DNA of 14,028 nt, taken from contig DATKCJ010000379.1 of assembly GCA_035513275.1 (NCBI GenBank), positions 1 to 14,028 on the forward strand, in the 5' to 3' direction. The position numbers and the translations under genes are program-made. Shown here piece by piece: positions 7,141 through 13,970 of this stretch (position 1 is its first letter; every line of letters begins with the position of its first letter). Source of the DNA: DATKCJ01 sp035513275 (GTDB lineage: Bacteria; Verrucomicrobiota; Verrucomicrobiia; Opitutales; Opitutaceae). The notes beneath the pieces were generated by a model. That model was not told the origin of the DNA. It made no database searches and worked only from the letters and a program-made list of their open reading frames with translations.

Positions 7141-7164
7141 TTCTCCTCCTCCCCAGAAGGAGAA
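7141..7164 (-). repeat. Pyrimidine/purine hairpin downstream of the lipoprotein gene
   Basis: The 7-bp inverted repeat TTCTCCT / AGGAGAA with a 10-base loop lies 14 bases past the lipoprotein stop. On the plus strand it is followed by ATTTTG and would look like a terminator, but no plus-strand gene precedes it. On the minus strand no T-tract follows. It may stabilise the lipoprotein mRNA 3' end together with the hairpin at 7107-7131. Confidence 0.3.
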
Positions 7165-7178
7165 ATTTTGTGCCTGGA

Positions 7179-7688
7179 TCAGTTCCAGTAGCCTTCGGTG
7201 AACTTGTATCCATTGCCCTGCCGCTCCCAGCGAGGGGCGACCCACCTGGTGCTCGAGCTCGGGGGCAGGTCCCAATGGCCGGCCATCCACTCGTAGCGAT
7301 CATTCTGCCAGGTCCAGTAACCCGGGAGCCAGACGTGCCGCGTTGTGGGCTGGGCGAGGACGACTTCCTGCTGAAGCGTCGGAGGGGCCTGGGTGACGAC
7401 GATGGTGTTCGCGACCGGGACGGTCTGGGTCGTCGTATAGCCAGCGTTCGCAACGTAGACCGGCGCCGGAGCGATCACCGCAGCCGGGGCCGAGGTCGTG
7501 GTTGTCGTCGTCGTGTACTGCTTGGTCGGCGTCGGCGGCGGCGGAGCGGAAACGATGTGTGACTCCGGCTCGGTAGCGCAGCCTGCGAGAAGTGCGAGAA
7601 CGCCGCAGCATGCGAGGCCAGGGATCAGCCGCTTTGCTGTGAGCGAATGGGTCGTAAGCGACCGGAAACTTTGTGTGGATGAGTTCAT
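7179..7688 (-). CDS. WxxGxW-repeat lipoprotein
   Basis: A 169-residue predicted lipoprotein. From the ATG at 7688 the signal peptide has a basic patch ending KR20, a hydrophobic stretch 21-36 and the lipobox LLAGC with C37; residue +2 is Ala, so outer-membrane sorting is expected. A Thr- and Pro-rich linker (about 45-70), likely extended, leads to a C-terminal domain with tryptophan repeats: WLPGYW (120-125), WMAGHW (134-139), WVAPRW (149-154) and EGYW (165-168). This matches the YXWGXW/WXXGXW repeat family, whose function is not established. An ATG ten codons upstream (7718) is possible, but the chosen start gives a normal signal peptide and places the shared upstream motif 36 bases away, as at two other genes. 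No partner gene adjoins it; it is monocistronic. Confidence 0.82.
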   Translation of the reverse strand: MNSSTQSFRSLTTHSLTAKRLIPGLACCGVLALLAGCATEPESHIVSAPPPPTPTKQYTTTTTTTSAPAAVIAPAPVYVANAGYTTTQTVPVANTIVVTQAPPTLQQEVVLAQPTTRHVWLPGYWTWQNDRYEWMAGHWDLPPSSSTRWVAPRWERQGNGYKFTEGYWN

Positions 7689-7723
7689 CGGCGAGACTCT
7701 ACGCCCCGCGGTGTCCATTCGCT

Positions 7724-7740
7724 ATGGGGCTTAACCCGAC
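7724..7740 (-). promoter_or_regulatory. Shared upstream motif, copy 3 (upstream of lipoprotein)
   Basis: On the minus strand it reads GTCGGGTTAAGCCCCAT, preceded by AA as in copy 2. Relative to copies 1 and 2 only the three central bases differ (AAG instead of TCA), with the flanking GGGTT and CCCCAT kept. It ends 36 bases before the ATG at 7688. Confidence 0.42.
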
Positions 7741-7774
7741 TTTCGCCCAGGCGTGAGAGATACCGTGACTCCTG

Positions 7775-7842
7775 GTTCGGAGTTCCGCCTTTAGGCGATG
7801 CCTTGGCTCCGACACAGACCGCGTAAACGCGGAACTCCGAAC
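7775..7842. repeat. REP-like nested palindrome
   Basis: Perfect 14-base outer arms GTTCGGAGTTCCGC (7775-7788) and GCGGAACTCCGAAC (7829-7842) enclose 40 bases. Each arm overlaps its own smaller palindrome: CGCCTTTAGGCG (7786-7797) and CCGCGTAAACGCGG (7819-7832). This cloverleaf-like design is characteristic of mobile REP/MITE-type intergenic elements rather than a gene. It sits in the divergent gap (7719-8031) between the lipoprotein gene and the small membrane protein gene. The rest of that gap shows no supportable gene. Confidence 0.65.
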
Positions 7843-7988
7843 ACGGAGCCTGAAGCTGCGCCTCTAGGAATCTTCACGGCATCGCGCAGAGTGCCGTGCC
7901 GGCAGGGCAACACCCCATGTATCGCGCAAACTTTGGCCGGTATTATTCTGCCATCAGCACCGTCGTCCCGATCATGAGGACGACAGAA

Positions 7989-8012
7989 CGCAAACCGTCT
8001 TCGGCGGTTGCG
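7989..8012 (+). promoter_or_regulatory. UUCG-loop hairpin upstream of the small membrane protein
   Basis: The plus strand can fold into CGC-A-AACCG-T-C closed by a UUCG tetraloop and GCGGTTGCG: about nine pairs with two single-base bulges (A and T). It ends 19 bases before the ATG at 8032. Such stable hairpins are common in leaders and in terminators; no U-tract follows, so a leader structure is the better guess. Weak evidence. Confidence 0.25.
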
Positions 8013-8031
8013 TCCAAATCTCAATCCACGC

Positions 8032-8220
8032 ATGTCGCAGCTTTCCCTTGCCATATTCCTCATAGTATTCGGCCTCAACCTGCTTTTCGGGCTCCCTATC
8101 CCTTTTTGGGTGACCGGCCTGCTGGCAGTTTTCGCGGGCGTCATGATCGCGATCAGACGATACGGACTCCCTCCAAGATATCGGAAGCACGCTGCCGAGT
8201 CAGTGGACTCCAACCGATGA
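8032..8220 (+). CDS. Small two-helix membrane protein, function unknown
   Basis: A 62-residue hypothetical protein with two probable transmembrane helices (about residues 4-20 and 25-41) separated by the short turn GLPIPFW, then a basic, cytoplasm-like tail beginning IRRYGLPPRY. Under the positive-inside rule both ends would be cytoplasmic. The ATG at 8032 is preferred to the TTG at 8008, which would put eight polar residues before the first helix and lie inside the predicted hairpin. No clear Shine-Dalgarno sequence precedes it. The composition (hydrophobic blocks with a Pro turn and a basic tail) is unlikely to arise from random high-GC sequence, which supports a real gene. The CheB-CheR gene follows after 106 bases; a functional link is not evident. 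I do not recognise the family. Confidence 0.6.
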   Translation: MSQLSLAIFLIVFGLNLLFGLPIPFWVTGLLAVFAGVMIAIRRYGLPPRYRKHAAESVDSNR

Positions 8221-8311
8221 TCCGAGCCCTCAAGATTGCTGCTTTCGCTCCTGCGGCCCGACTGTTACTAATGCGAGCAAGCAAGATGGATGAATCCCCC
8301 TCCACTGCCGC

Positions 8312-8316
8312 AGGAG
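8312..8316 (+). promoter_or_regulatory. Ribosome binding site of the CheB-CheR gene
   Basis: AGGAG ten bases before the ATG at 8327 is one of the few clear Shine-Dalgarno sequences in the window, and fixes the start of the signalling operon. No convincing -35/-10 pair was found in 8221-8311. Confidence 0.6.
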
Positions 8317-8326
8317 TGACGCAAAC

Positions 8327-11044
8327 ATGAAACGGAAACGCAGTCCGAAGACTATCAAACGCCGCGCCAAGACGAGCCACCTCTTTCCCATCGTGGGAAT
8401 CGGCGCGTCGGCGGGCGGGCTCGAGGCGCTCGCGCTATTCCTCGGCGGCATGCCGGCGGACAGCGGGATGGCCTACATCGTCGTCCAGCATCTGGACCCA
8501 AAACACAAAGGGATGATGCCCGAACTCCTCCAGCGCGTCACCGCGATGAAGGTGATGCAGGTGAAGGACGGCGTTAAGGTGAAAAAGAACTGCGTGTATG
8601 TGATCCCGCCGAACGCCGACCTGTCGATCCTGCGCGGCAAGCTGCACCTGCTCACGCCTGCTGAGCCGCGCGGGCTGCGGCTGCCGATCGACTCGTTTTT
8701 GAACTCGCTGGCGGATGACCAGCGCGAGCGCAGCGTGGGCGTGATTCTTTCCGGCATGGGAAGCGACGGCACCCAGGGCATCCGCGCGATCAAGGAGAGG
8801 GCGGGCGTCGTGCTTGTGCAGGAGCCGGCGTCGGCGAAGTTCGACGCGATGCCTCGCAGCGCCGTAAACTCCGGCATGGCGGACTTCGTGGCGCCGGCAG
8901 AAGAACTGCCCGCGAAGCTCATCGCATTCCAGCAGCACCGCCCGTTGGTCGCGAGGTCCGACGTGCCGGTAGAGACGAAGACGCAGAATGCGCTGGAGAA
9001 AATCGTCATCCTGCTGCGCGCGCACACGGGACAGGACTTCAGCCTCTATCGCCGCACAACGCTCTACAGGCGCGTGGAGCGCCGGATGAGCATCCATCAA
9101 ATTGTCTCGATCGTGAACTACGTGCGCTACCTGCAGGAAAACCCGCAGGAGCTGGATATACTTTTCAAGGAGCTGTTGATCGGGGTGACGAGTTTCTTCC
9201 GCGACCCCGTCGCTTGGGAGAAGCTCGCGAAGTCCGCGATACCGGCGCTCCTCACGAAGCGGCCCGAAGGCGGTGTGATTCGCGCGTGGGTGGCGGGTTG
9301 CTCGACGGGCGAAGAGGCTTACTCCCTCGCAATTGTTCTCAGCGAGGTGATTGAGCGCCTGAAGGTCCGCACGAAATTATCGCTGCAGGTATACGCAACC
9401 GACCTCGACAGGGACGCGATCGACCGCGCCCGCCAGGGATTTTTCGGTGAAAACATTGCTGCGGTCGTCTCGCCCGCCCGGATCGCGCGATTCTTCACGA
9501 AGGAGGAGACCGGTTACCGCGTGAAGAAGGAGATCCGCACGGCGGTCGTATTTGCCGTGCAGAACCTGATCATGGACCCGCCGTTCACGAAGCTGGATAT
9601 GATCTCGTGCCGGAACCTCCTGATCTACCTCACGCCGGAGCTGCAGAAAAAACTGCTCCCCTTGTTTCACTACAGCCTCAACCCGGGCGGGCTTCTCTTC
9701 CTCGGCAGCGCGGAGAGCGTCGGAGGCTTTGGCCGGCTTTTCGCAACGCTTGCCGCGAAAGAGCGCATCTTCCGGCGGAGCGATTCCAGCACAAGGAGCG
9801 AGTCGCTTGATTTTCCCGCGGTGTTTGTGCCGGTGCCGACAGTGGGCGCGTATGGGACCGGTCGCCCCGCGCGCGTGCCCTCGCCGAGCCTGCAGTCGGT
9901 GGCCGATCAGTATCTCCATTCGCTGTTCGCGCCGCCTGCGGTGCTCGTGAACGAGGCGGGCGACATCCTCTACGTGAGCGGCAAGACGGGTCGGTATCTT
10001 GAGCCGGCGGCAGGCAAGGCCAACTGGAACATCCTCGCGATGGCGCACGAGCAGCTCCGGTTCACGCTGACCCGCTCGCTTCAGGTGGTGCAGAAGCGCA
10101 AAGGGGCGCTCAATGTGCGCGGCATCCAGCTCGGCTTTGGAGCGTCTACGCGATCCGTCGACGTCCTCGTGCAGGCGCTCGAGGAGCCCAAGGCCCTTCA
10201 AGGGATGGTGCTCGTGGTTTTCTCGGAATCGGCCGCGCCGTCGGCCGCGGGCGGAGTCGCCAAGCATCTGGCCCGGCACCACTCGCACACCGAGGTCGAG
10301 CAGGAGCTCCAGCGCGCGCGCGAGGAAGTGCAGGCGAACCGTGAGGAAATGCAGACTTCGCAGGAGGAACTCACCTCGATGAACGAGGAGCTCCAGTCCA
10401 CGAACGAGGAGCTGCAGTCCACGAACGAGGAGCTGACGACCTCGAAAGAGGAGATGCAGTCGTTGAACGAGGAACTGCAGACGGTGAATGCCGAGCTGCA
10501 GGCGAAGCTCGACGAGCTCTCGTCGGCGAACAACGACATGAAGAACCTGCTCAACAGCACCGACATCGCGACGGTGTTTCTGGACAACGACCTTCAAGTG
10601 CGGCGATTCACCCTGCAGGCGAAGACGATCATCAAGCTCATCCCGGGCGACATCGGCCGGCCGATCACCGACCTTGCGTCGCACCTGAACTACCCCGACC
10701 TCGAGGCGGATTCGCGCGAGGTGCTTCGCACGCTCGTCTTCAAGGAGAAGGAAGTCGCGGCGACCGACGGGCGATGGTTCATGATGCGCCTCATGCCGTA
10801 TCGCACGACGGACAACCGGATCGACGGCGTGGTGATGACATTTGCCGACGTCACCGCGGCAAAGAAAGTCGAGGCCAAACTCCGCGAAAAGCAGGGCGCG
10901 CTTGAGATTGAAGCTGTGGGTCAAGCCGCGAAACTTGCGAAGGCAGAGGCCCAGTTCAAATCGGGCGTCGCCGGCAACGCGCTCGAGCCGGCCGTGGAGA
11001 GCGCTCCGGCGCGGGCTGTGGAGAGGCGAAAGAAGGAAAAATGA
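8327..11044 (+). CDS. CheB-CheR hybrid with coiled coil and PAS domain
   Basis: A 905-residue fusion of a chemotaxis-type methylesterase and methyltransferase. CheB domain, about 20-205: GIGASAGG with nucleophile S28, VVQHL with H55, and SGMGSDGTQG with D147 form the expected catalytic triad. There is no N-terminal receiver domain. CheR domain, about 220-485: the N-terminal helix RAHTGQDFSLYRR, the SAM site WVAGCSTGEEAYSL (321-334), ATDLD (357-361) and DPPFTKLDMISCRNLL (417-432). A region around 525-635 resembles a PAS fold. A coiled coil (about 655-740) built of NEELQST-type heptads precedes a C-terminal PAS domain (about 740-848). No chemoreceptor or CheA/CheW gene is near; instead two PAS histidine kinases follow, the first with a 4-base ATGA overlap. 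It therefore probably belongs to a sensory phosphorelay rather than flagellar chemotaxis; its methylation target is unknown. Confidence 0.95.
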   Translation: MKRKRSPKTIKRRAKTSHLFPIVGIGASAGGLEALALFLGGMPADSGMAYIVVQHLDPKHKGMMPELLQRVTAMKVMQVKDGVKVKKNCVYVIPPNADLSILRGKLHLLTPAEPRGLRLPIDSFLNSLADDQRERSVGVILSGMGSDGTQGIRAIKERAGVVLVQEPASAKFDAMPRSAVNSGMADFVAPAEELPAKLIAFQQHRPLVARSDVPVETKTQNALEKIVILLRAHTGQDFSLYRRTTLYRRVERRMSIHQIVSIVNYVRYLQENPQELDILFKELLIGVTSFFRDPVAWEKLAKSAIPALLTKRPEGGVIRAWVAGCSTGEEAYSLAIVLSEVIERLKVRTKLSLQVYATDLDRDAIDRARQGFFGENIAAVVSPARIARFFTKEETGYRVKKEIRTAVVFAVQNLIMDPPFTKLDMISCRNLLIYLTPELQKKLLPLFHYSLNPGGLLFLGSAESVGGFGRLFATLAAKERIFRRSDSSTRSESLDFPAVFVPVPTVGAYGTGRPARVPSPSLQSVADQYLHSLFAPPAVLVNEAGDILYVSGKTGRYLEPAAGKANWNILAMAHEQLRFTLTRSLQVVQKRKGALNVRGIQLGFGASTRSVDVLVQALEEPKALQGMVLVVFSESAAPSAAGGVAKHLARHHSHTEVEQELQRAREEVQANREEMQTSQEELTSMNEELQSTNEELQSTNEELTTSKEEMQSLNEELQTVNAELQAKLDELSSANNDMKNLLNSTDIATVFLDNDLQVRRFTLQAKTIIKLIPGDIGRPITDLASHLNYPDLEADSREVLRTLVFKEKEVAATDGRWFMMRLMPYRTTDNRIDGVVMTFADVTAAKKVEAKLREKQGALEIEAVGQAAKLAKAEAQFKSGVAGNALEPAVESAPARAVERRKKEK
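10340..10507 (+). repeat. 21-base tandem coding repeat (heptad coiled coil)
   Basis: Eight consecutive 21-base units encode heptads of the form N-E-E-L-Q-S-T (residues 672-727 of the CheB-CheR hybrid). The units at 10382-10402 and 10403-10423 differ at a single base, so recent duplication or conversion is likely. The heptad register gives a parallel coiled coil between the enzymatic part and the C-terminal PAS domain. Such repeats could change length by slippage in whole heptads without shifting frame. Confidence 0.8.
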
Positions 11045-12321
11045 AAACGAGGGCCCGTGCAACGAAAGGAGCGACTGCGTTGCGCCGGCGTGCTCAAGCG
11101 CAGCTAAAGGAGAAACAGGGCCCGCCCGTCCGGCTCGGAAGCGAAGCCCAAGTCCGGCGGCTCGTGCATGAGCTGCAAGTGCACCAAGTGGAACTCGAGT
11201 TGCAGAATGAAGAGCTGAAGCAGGCGGGCCTCGCCGCACGTGAGGCGGCTGATAAATACACCGAGCTCTACGACTTCGCGCCGAGCGGATACTTCTCGCT
11301 CAATCGGGCAGGCCGCATCACGGAAGCCAATCTCACAGCCGCTTCGATGCTCGGCCTGCACCGCTCGCGGCTCGTGGCCAGGAGCTTCGAGCGTTTCGTC
11401 CCCAAGGCGGACCAACCGGCATTCCTCACTTTTCTTGGAGGTGTGTTTGAGCGAAAGGCGCGCGAACATTGCGAGATGACGCTTCAGAATGCGAAAGGCG
11501 AACCGCTCGAGGTCAGGTGGAACTCGGGCGTCTCGCAATCGGGGGCGAACTGCCGCGTGGCGATCGTCGACATCTCCGCGCAGAAGCGGGCCGAGCGGGA
11601 CAAGCTTATCCTGAACCAGCTCGAGTCCCTGGGAGCGCTCGCAGGTGGCATCGCGCACGACTTCAACAACCTTCTCGCGGTCATCCTGATGAGCATCGAG
11701 GTCGCCGAATCGCAGCTCGAGCCAACCGCCGCGAAGACGAAGGGCTTCCTCGATGAGGCGATTCGGGCCGTGTTTCTCGCGCAGGGTCTTACACGGAAAT
11801 TCATCTCGCTCACCCACGGTGGCACGGCGGAGCACAAGACCGTTGCGCTGGCCGGGCTGATCCATGAGTCGGTCCGGATCGGCCTGGCCGATTCAGAGGT
11901 GGTGGCCGAGTTCGATTTGCCCGACGATCTCTGGGCGGTGAAAGTGGACGAGGCACAGATCGGGCAGGTGATCCAAAACGTCGTGTTGAACGCGAGGGAA
12001 GCGATGCCGGCAGGAGGGACGGTCCAAGTGCGTGCCTACAACGTGACGCTCGAAGCCGCGCGGGATGCCTTGCTGCCGATCGGAAAATATGTGTGCCTCA
12101 GCATTTCGGACAAGGGTGTGGGGATATCAAAGGAAACACTGCCAAAGATCTTCGAGCCGTACTACACCACCAAGTCGCGAGGCACGCAGAAGGGAATGGG
12201 CCTCGGCCTGACGATCTGCCACTCGATCATGCAAAGGCACAAAGGCGCGATCACTGCCCAATCGAAACCCGGTGCGGGCGCCACTCTCAATCTCTACTTC
12301 CCGGTCCCGTCGGAGGAATGA
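11041..12321 (+). CDS. PAS-domain sensor histidine kinase (HisKA/NtrB type)
   Basis: A 426-residue soluble kinase; no transmembrane segment is visible. A basic N-terminus leads to a helical segment VRRLVHELQVHQVELELQN (38-56), then a PAS domain (about 72-182, from KYTELYDFAPSGYFSL to VAIVDIS). The phosphoacceptor histidine is H206 in AGGIAHDFNNLL, the NtrB-like H-box. The ATPase domain has the N-box around N317 (IQNVVLNAREAM), G1 DKGVGI (357-362) and G2 GMGLGL (385-390). It should autophosphorylate and pass phosphate to a response regulator not encoded in this window. The ATG at 11041 overlaps the CheB-CheR stop by 4 bases, with AAGGA just upstream, so translation is coupled. The same N-terminal module recurs in the next kinase. 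Confidence 0.95.
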   Translation: MKTRARATKGATALRRRAQAQLKEKQGPPVRLGSEAQVRRLVHELQVHQVELELQNEELKQAGLAAREAADKYTELYDFAPSGYFSLNRAGRITEANLTAASMLGLHRSRLVARSFERFVPKADQPAFLTFLGGVFERKAREHCEMTLQNAKGEPLEVRWNSGVSQSGANCRVAIVDISAQKRAERDKLILNQLESLGALAGGIAHDFNNLLAVILMSIEVAESQLEPTAAKTKGFLDEAIRAVFLAQGLTRKFISLTHGGTAEHKTVALAGLIHESVRIGLADSEVVAEFDLPDDLWAVKVDEAQIGQVIQNVVLNAREAMPAGGTVQVRAYNVTLEAARDALLPIGKYVCLSISDKGVGISKETLPKIFEPYYTTKSRGTQKGMGLGLTICHSIMQRHKGAITAQSKPGAGATLNLYFPVPSEE

Positions 12322-12338
12322 ACTGCTCCGCCCGATGA
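12318..12338 (+). CDS. Six-codon minicistron between the two kinase genes
   Basis: Directly after a strong GGAGG (12312-12316) an ATG at 12318 overlaps the TGA of the preceding kinase (ATGA). It reads M-N-C-S-A-R and stops at 12336-12338, where its TGA overlaps the ATG of the next kinase (ATGA again). It may be a coupling device that carries ribosomes to a start with no site of its own, or a coincidence. The CTG at 12323 is an alternative start for the downstream gene from the same GGAGG. Confidence 0.35.
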   Translation: MNCSAR

Positions 12339-13795
12339 AGAAAAAGGTGACCTCCCCCTCGAAAGCCGCCGCCCTCAGGCGCTTGGCGAAATCGCGCCTG
12401 CGTAAACTGCAAGGACACCCGGGCCGCATCACTTCGGACTCCGAGGTCAGGCGACTCGTGCACGAACTCCAGGTGCACCAGATCGAGTTGGAACTGCAGA
12501 ACGAAGAGCTGAAACAGTCGGCGCACGTCGCGCGCCTGGCTGTCGAGAAATTCACCGACCTCTACGACTTCGCACCGATCGGCTACTTCTCACTCGATCC
12601 GGACGGACGGATCATGGAAGTGAACCTGACCGGCACCGTCATGTTCGGCATCGAGCGGTCCGGCCTGATCCAGCGCCGCTTTCAGCTCTTCGTGGAGGAG
12701 GGGAGCCGGAAGGAGTTCAACGAATTCCTCGGGAAAACGTTCAAGACGCATCGCAAGCGCGCATGCGAGATGCGCCTTGTGAAGGCGAACCGCAGCCACT
12801 TCTGGGCTGACCTGGAGGCGATCGTCACGACACCGGGCATCGGAGGAGTTTCGTGGTGCCGGGTGGCGGTGGTGGATATTTCGGCTCGAAAACATGCCGC
12901 CGAGGTGCAGTTGCGGCTGGAGATTGTCGCGGCATCGAACCGGAAGCTTGAGCGCGAGATCCTCCAGAGGCGCAAGGCCGAATCGGCCCTTCGCAGAAGC
13001 GATGATGAGTCCTTGCGCCTTCTCGAGGAATCGCGCCGCCTGCAGGAGCAGTTGCGCAATCTGGCGCACCAGATACTGCGCGCGCAGGAGGAGGAGCGAA
13101 AGTTGATCAGCCGCGAGCTGCACGATGAGATCAGCCAGGTGCTGGTCGGCATCAACGTGCACCTCTCGCTGCTGCGCGAGACATCAGTGGCGATCCCGGC
13201 GGAGCTCCGCCGGCAATTCGCCCGCACACAACGGCTCGTGGAGAAGTCGGTGGACATAGTGCACGAGTTCGCACGCAAGTTGCGCCCGCCGCAGCTCGAC
13301 GACCTCGGCCTCATTCCGGCGCTGCGCTCGTTCCTCAACGAGTTTTCGGAACGCACCGGGATCACGGTGCAGCTCAAAGTGTTTGCGGGTGTCGAGTCGC
13401 TGGGCAACAACAGGCGCACGGTGCTCTACCGTGTCGCGCAGGAAGCGGTGATCAATGTCGGCAAGCACGCGCAAGCGACATCGATGAGCGTCAGCATTTC
13501 CAAGGTCCCGGGTGCCGTTTCCATGGAGATAAGTGACAATGGCAAATCCTTCGCAGTTGAGGAGACGCTGACTATCCGGAAGAACCGGCGCCTCGGGCTT
13601 GTCGGCATGCGCGAGCGCGTTGAGATGGTTGGCGGGAGGTTCGGCATCGAATCCGAGCTCGGCAAGGGCACGACGATCCAGATCCTGATTCCGTTTCGCG
13701 CGGGGGGGGGGGGAAATCGCGCGAGATCGCCAGGAGAGGCACCGAGGCAGCCGGCCCGGATGGACGACCTGCAGCCGCAGGTGCCGAAGTCGTGA
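12335..13795 (+). CDS. PAS-domain sensor histidine kinase (HisKA_3/NarX type)
   Basis: A 486-residue kinase without visible membrane segments. The N-terminal module VRRLVHELQVHQIELELQN (38-56) and the PAS domain (about 72-184) match those of the preceding kinase. A helical/coiled linker (190-250) leads to the HisKA_3 phosphoacceptor H263 in ISRELHDEISQVL, typical of NarL-family partners. The ATPase domain has the N-box around N374 (AVINVGKHA), a G1 box DNGKSF (401-406) in which the usual second glycine is serine, and G2 LGLVGMRERV. ATG at 12335 is chosen; 21 further codons upstream are open but lie inside the previous gene. A run of 12 G (13702-13713) follows the conserved domain, and the last 30 residues look unrelated to kinase sequence. 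A LuxR/NarL-type regulator would be the expected partner; none is present here. Confidence 0.93.
   Translation: MKKKVTSPSKAAALRRLAKSRLRKLQGHPGRITSDSEVRRLVHELQVHQIELELQNEELKQSAHVARLAVEKFTDLYDFAPIGYFSLDPDGRIMEVNLTGTVMFGIERSGLIQRRFQLFVEEGSRKEFNEFLGKTFKTHRKRACEMRLVKANRSHFWADLEAIVTTPGIGGVSWCRVAVVDISARKHAAEVQLRLEIVAASNRKLEREILQRRKAESALRRSDDESLRLLEESRRLQEQLRNLAHQILRAQEEERKLISRELHDEISQVLVGINVHLSLLRETSVAIPAELRRQFARTQRLVEKSVDIVHEFARKLRPPQLDDLGLIPALRSFLNEFSERTGITVQLKVFAGVESLGNNRRTVLYRVAQEAVINVGKHAQATSMSVSISKVPGAVSMEISDNGKSFAVEETLTIRKNRRLGLVGMRERVEMVGGRFGIESELGKGTTIQILIPFRAGGGGNRARSPGEAPRQPARMDDLQPQVPKS
13702..13713 (+). repeat. Poly-G tract (12 G) inside the kinase gene
   Basis: Twelve consecutive G near the 3' end of the second kinase gene, after the last conserved residues (IQILIPFRAG). 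One G fewer would carry the frame to a stop at about 13850; one G more would carry it to about 13837. All three lengths leave the kinase core intact and change only the tail. Confidence 0.85.
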
Positions 13796-13852
13796 TCGAG
13801 TTCCCACGCAAGCAAGGCGCGCGCGATGGAGGTTGAGCGGAGGGGGCTAGCG

Positions 13853-13867
13853 CTCCCGCAGCGGGAG
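13853..13867 (+). terminator. Short palindrome after the signalling operon
   Basis: CTCCCGCAGCGGGAG, a 7-bp perfect stem around one base, 58 bases past the kinase stop. No T-tract follows (AGACAGAG), so it is either a weak terminator or another repeat. Confidence 0.3.
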
Positions 13868-13970
13868 AGACAGAGAAGACTTCCGCCGAAAGTAGCTGCC
13901 GACGTAAGGAGGCAGAGAAGCCGGCGAGCGCTCGGAACTGCCTCGTTACCTCCCAAGAAACTTCTCCGGT

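Noticed and set aside
7896..8330. 144-codon plus-strand ORF overlapping the small membrane protein
   Set aside because: Composition is unstructured, and the overlapping 62-residue frame has two clear membrane helices; both are unlikely to be coding.
10340..10507. Regular 21-base repeats considered as a CRISPR or satellite array
   Set aside because: No spacers; the repeats encode in-frame coiled-coil heptads inside the CheB-CheR gene.
9377..11239. 620-codon minus-strand ORF opposite the CheB-CheR hybrid
   Set aside because: Its leucine/arginine/histidine repeats mirror the coiled-coil heptads of the sense strand; no start signal or domain.
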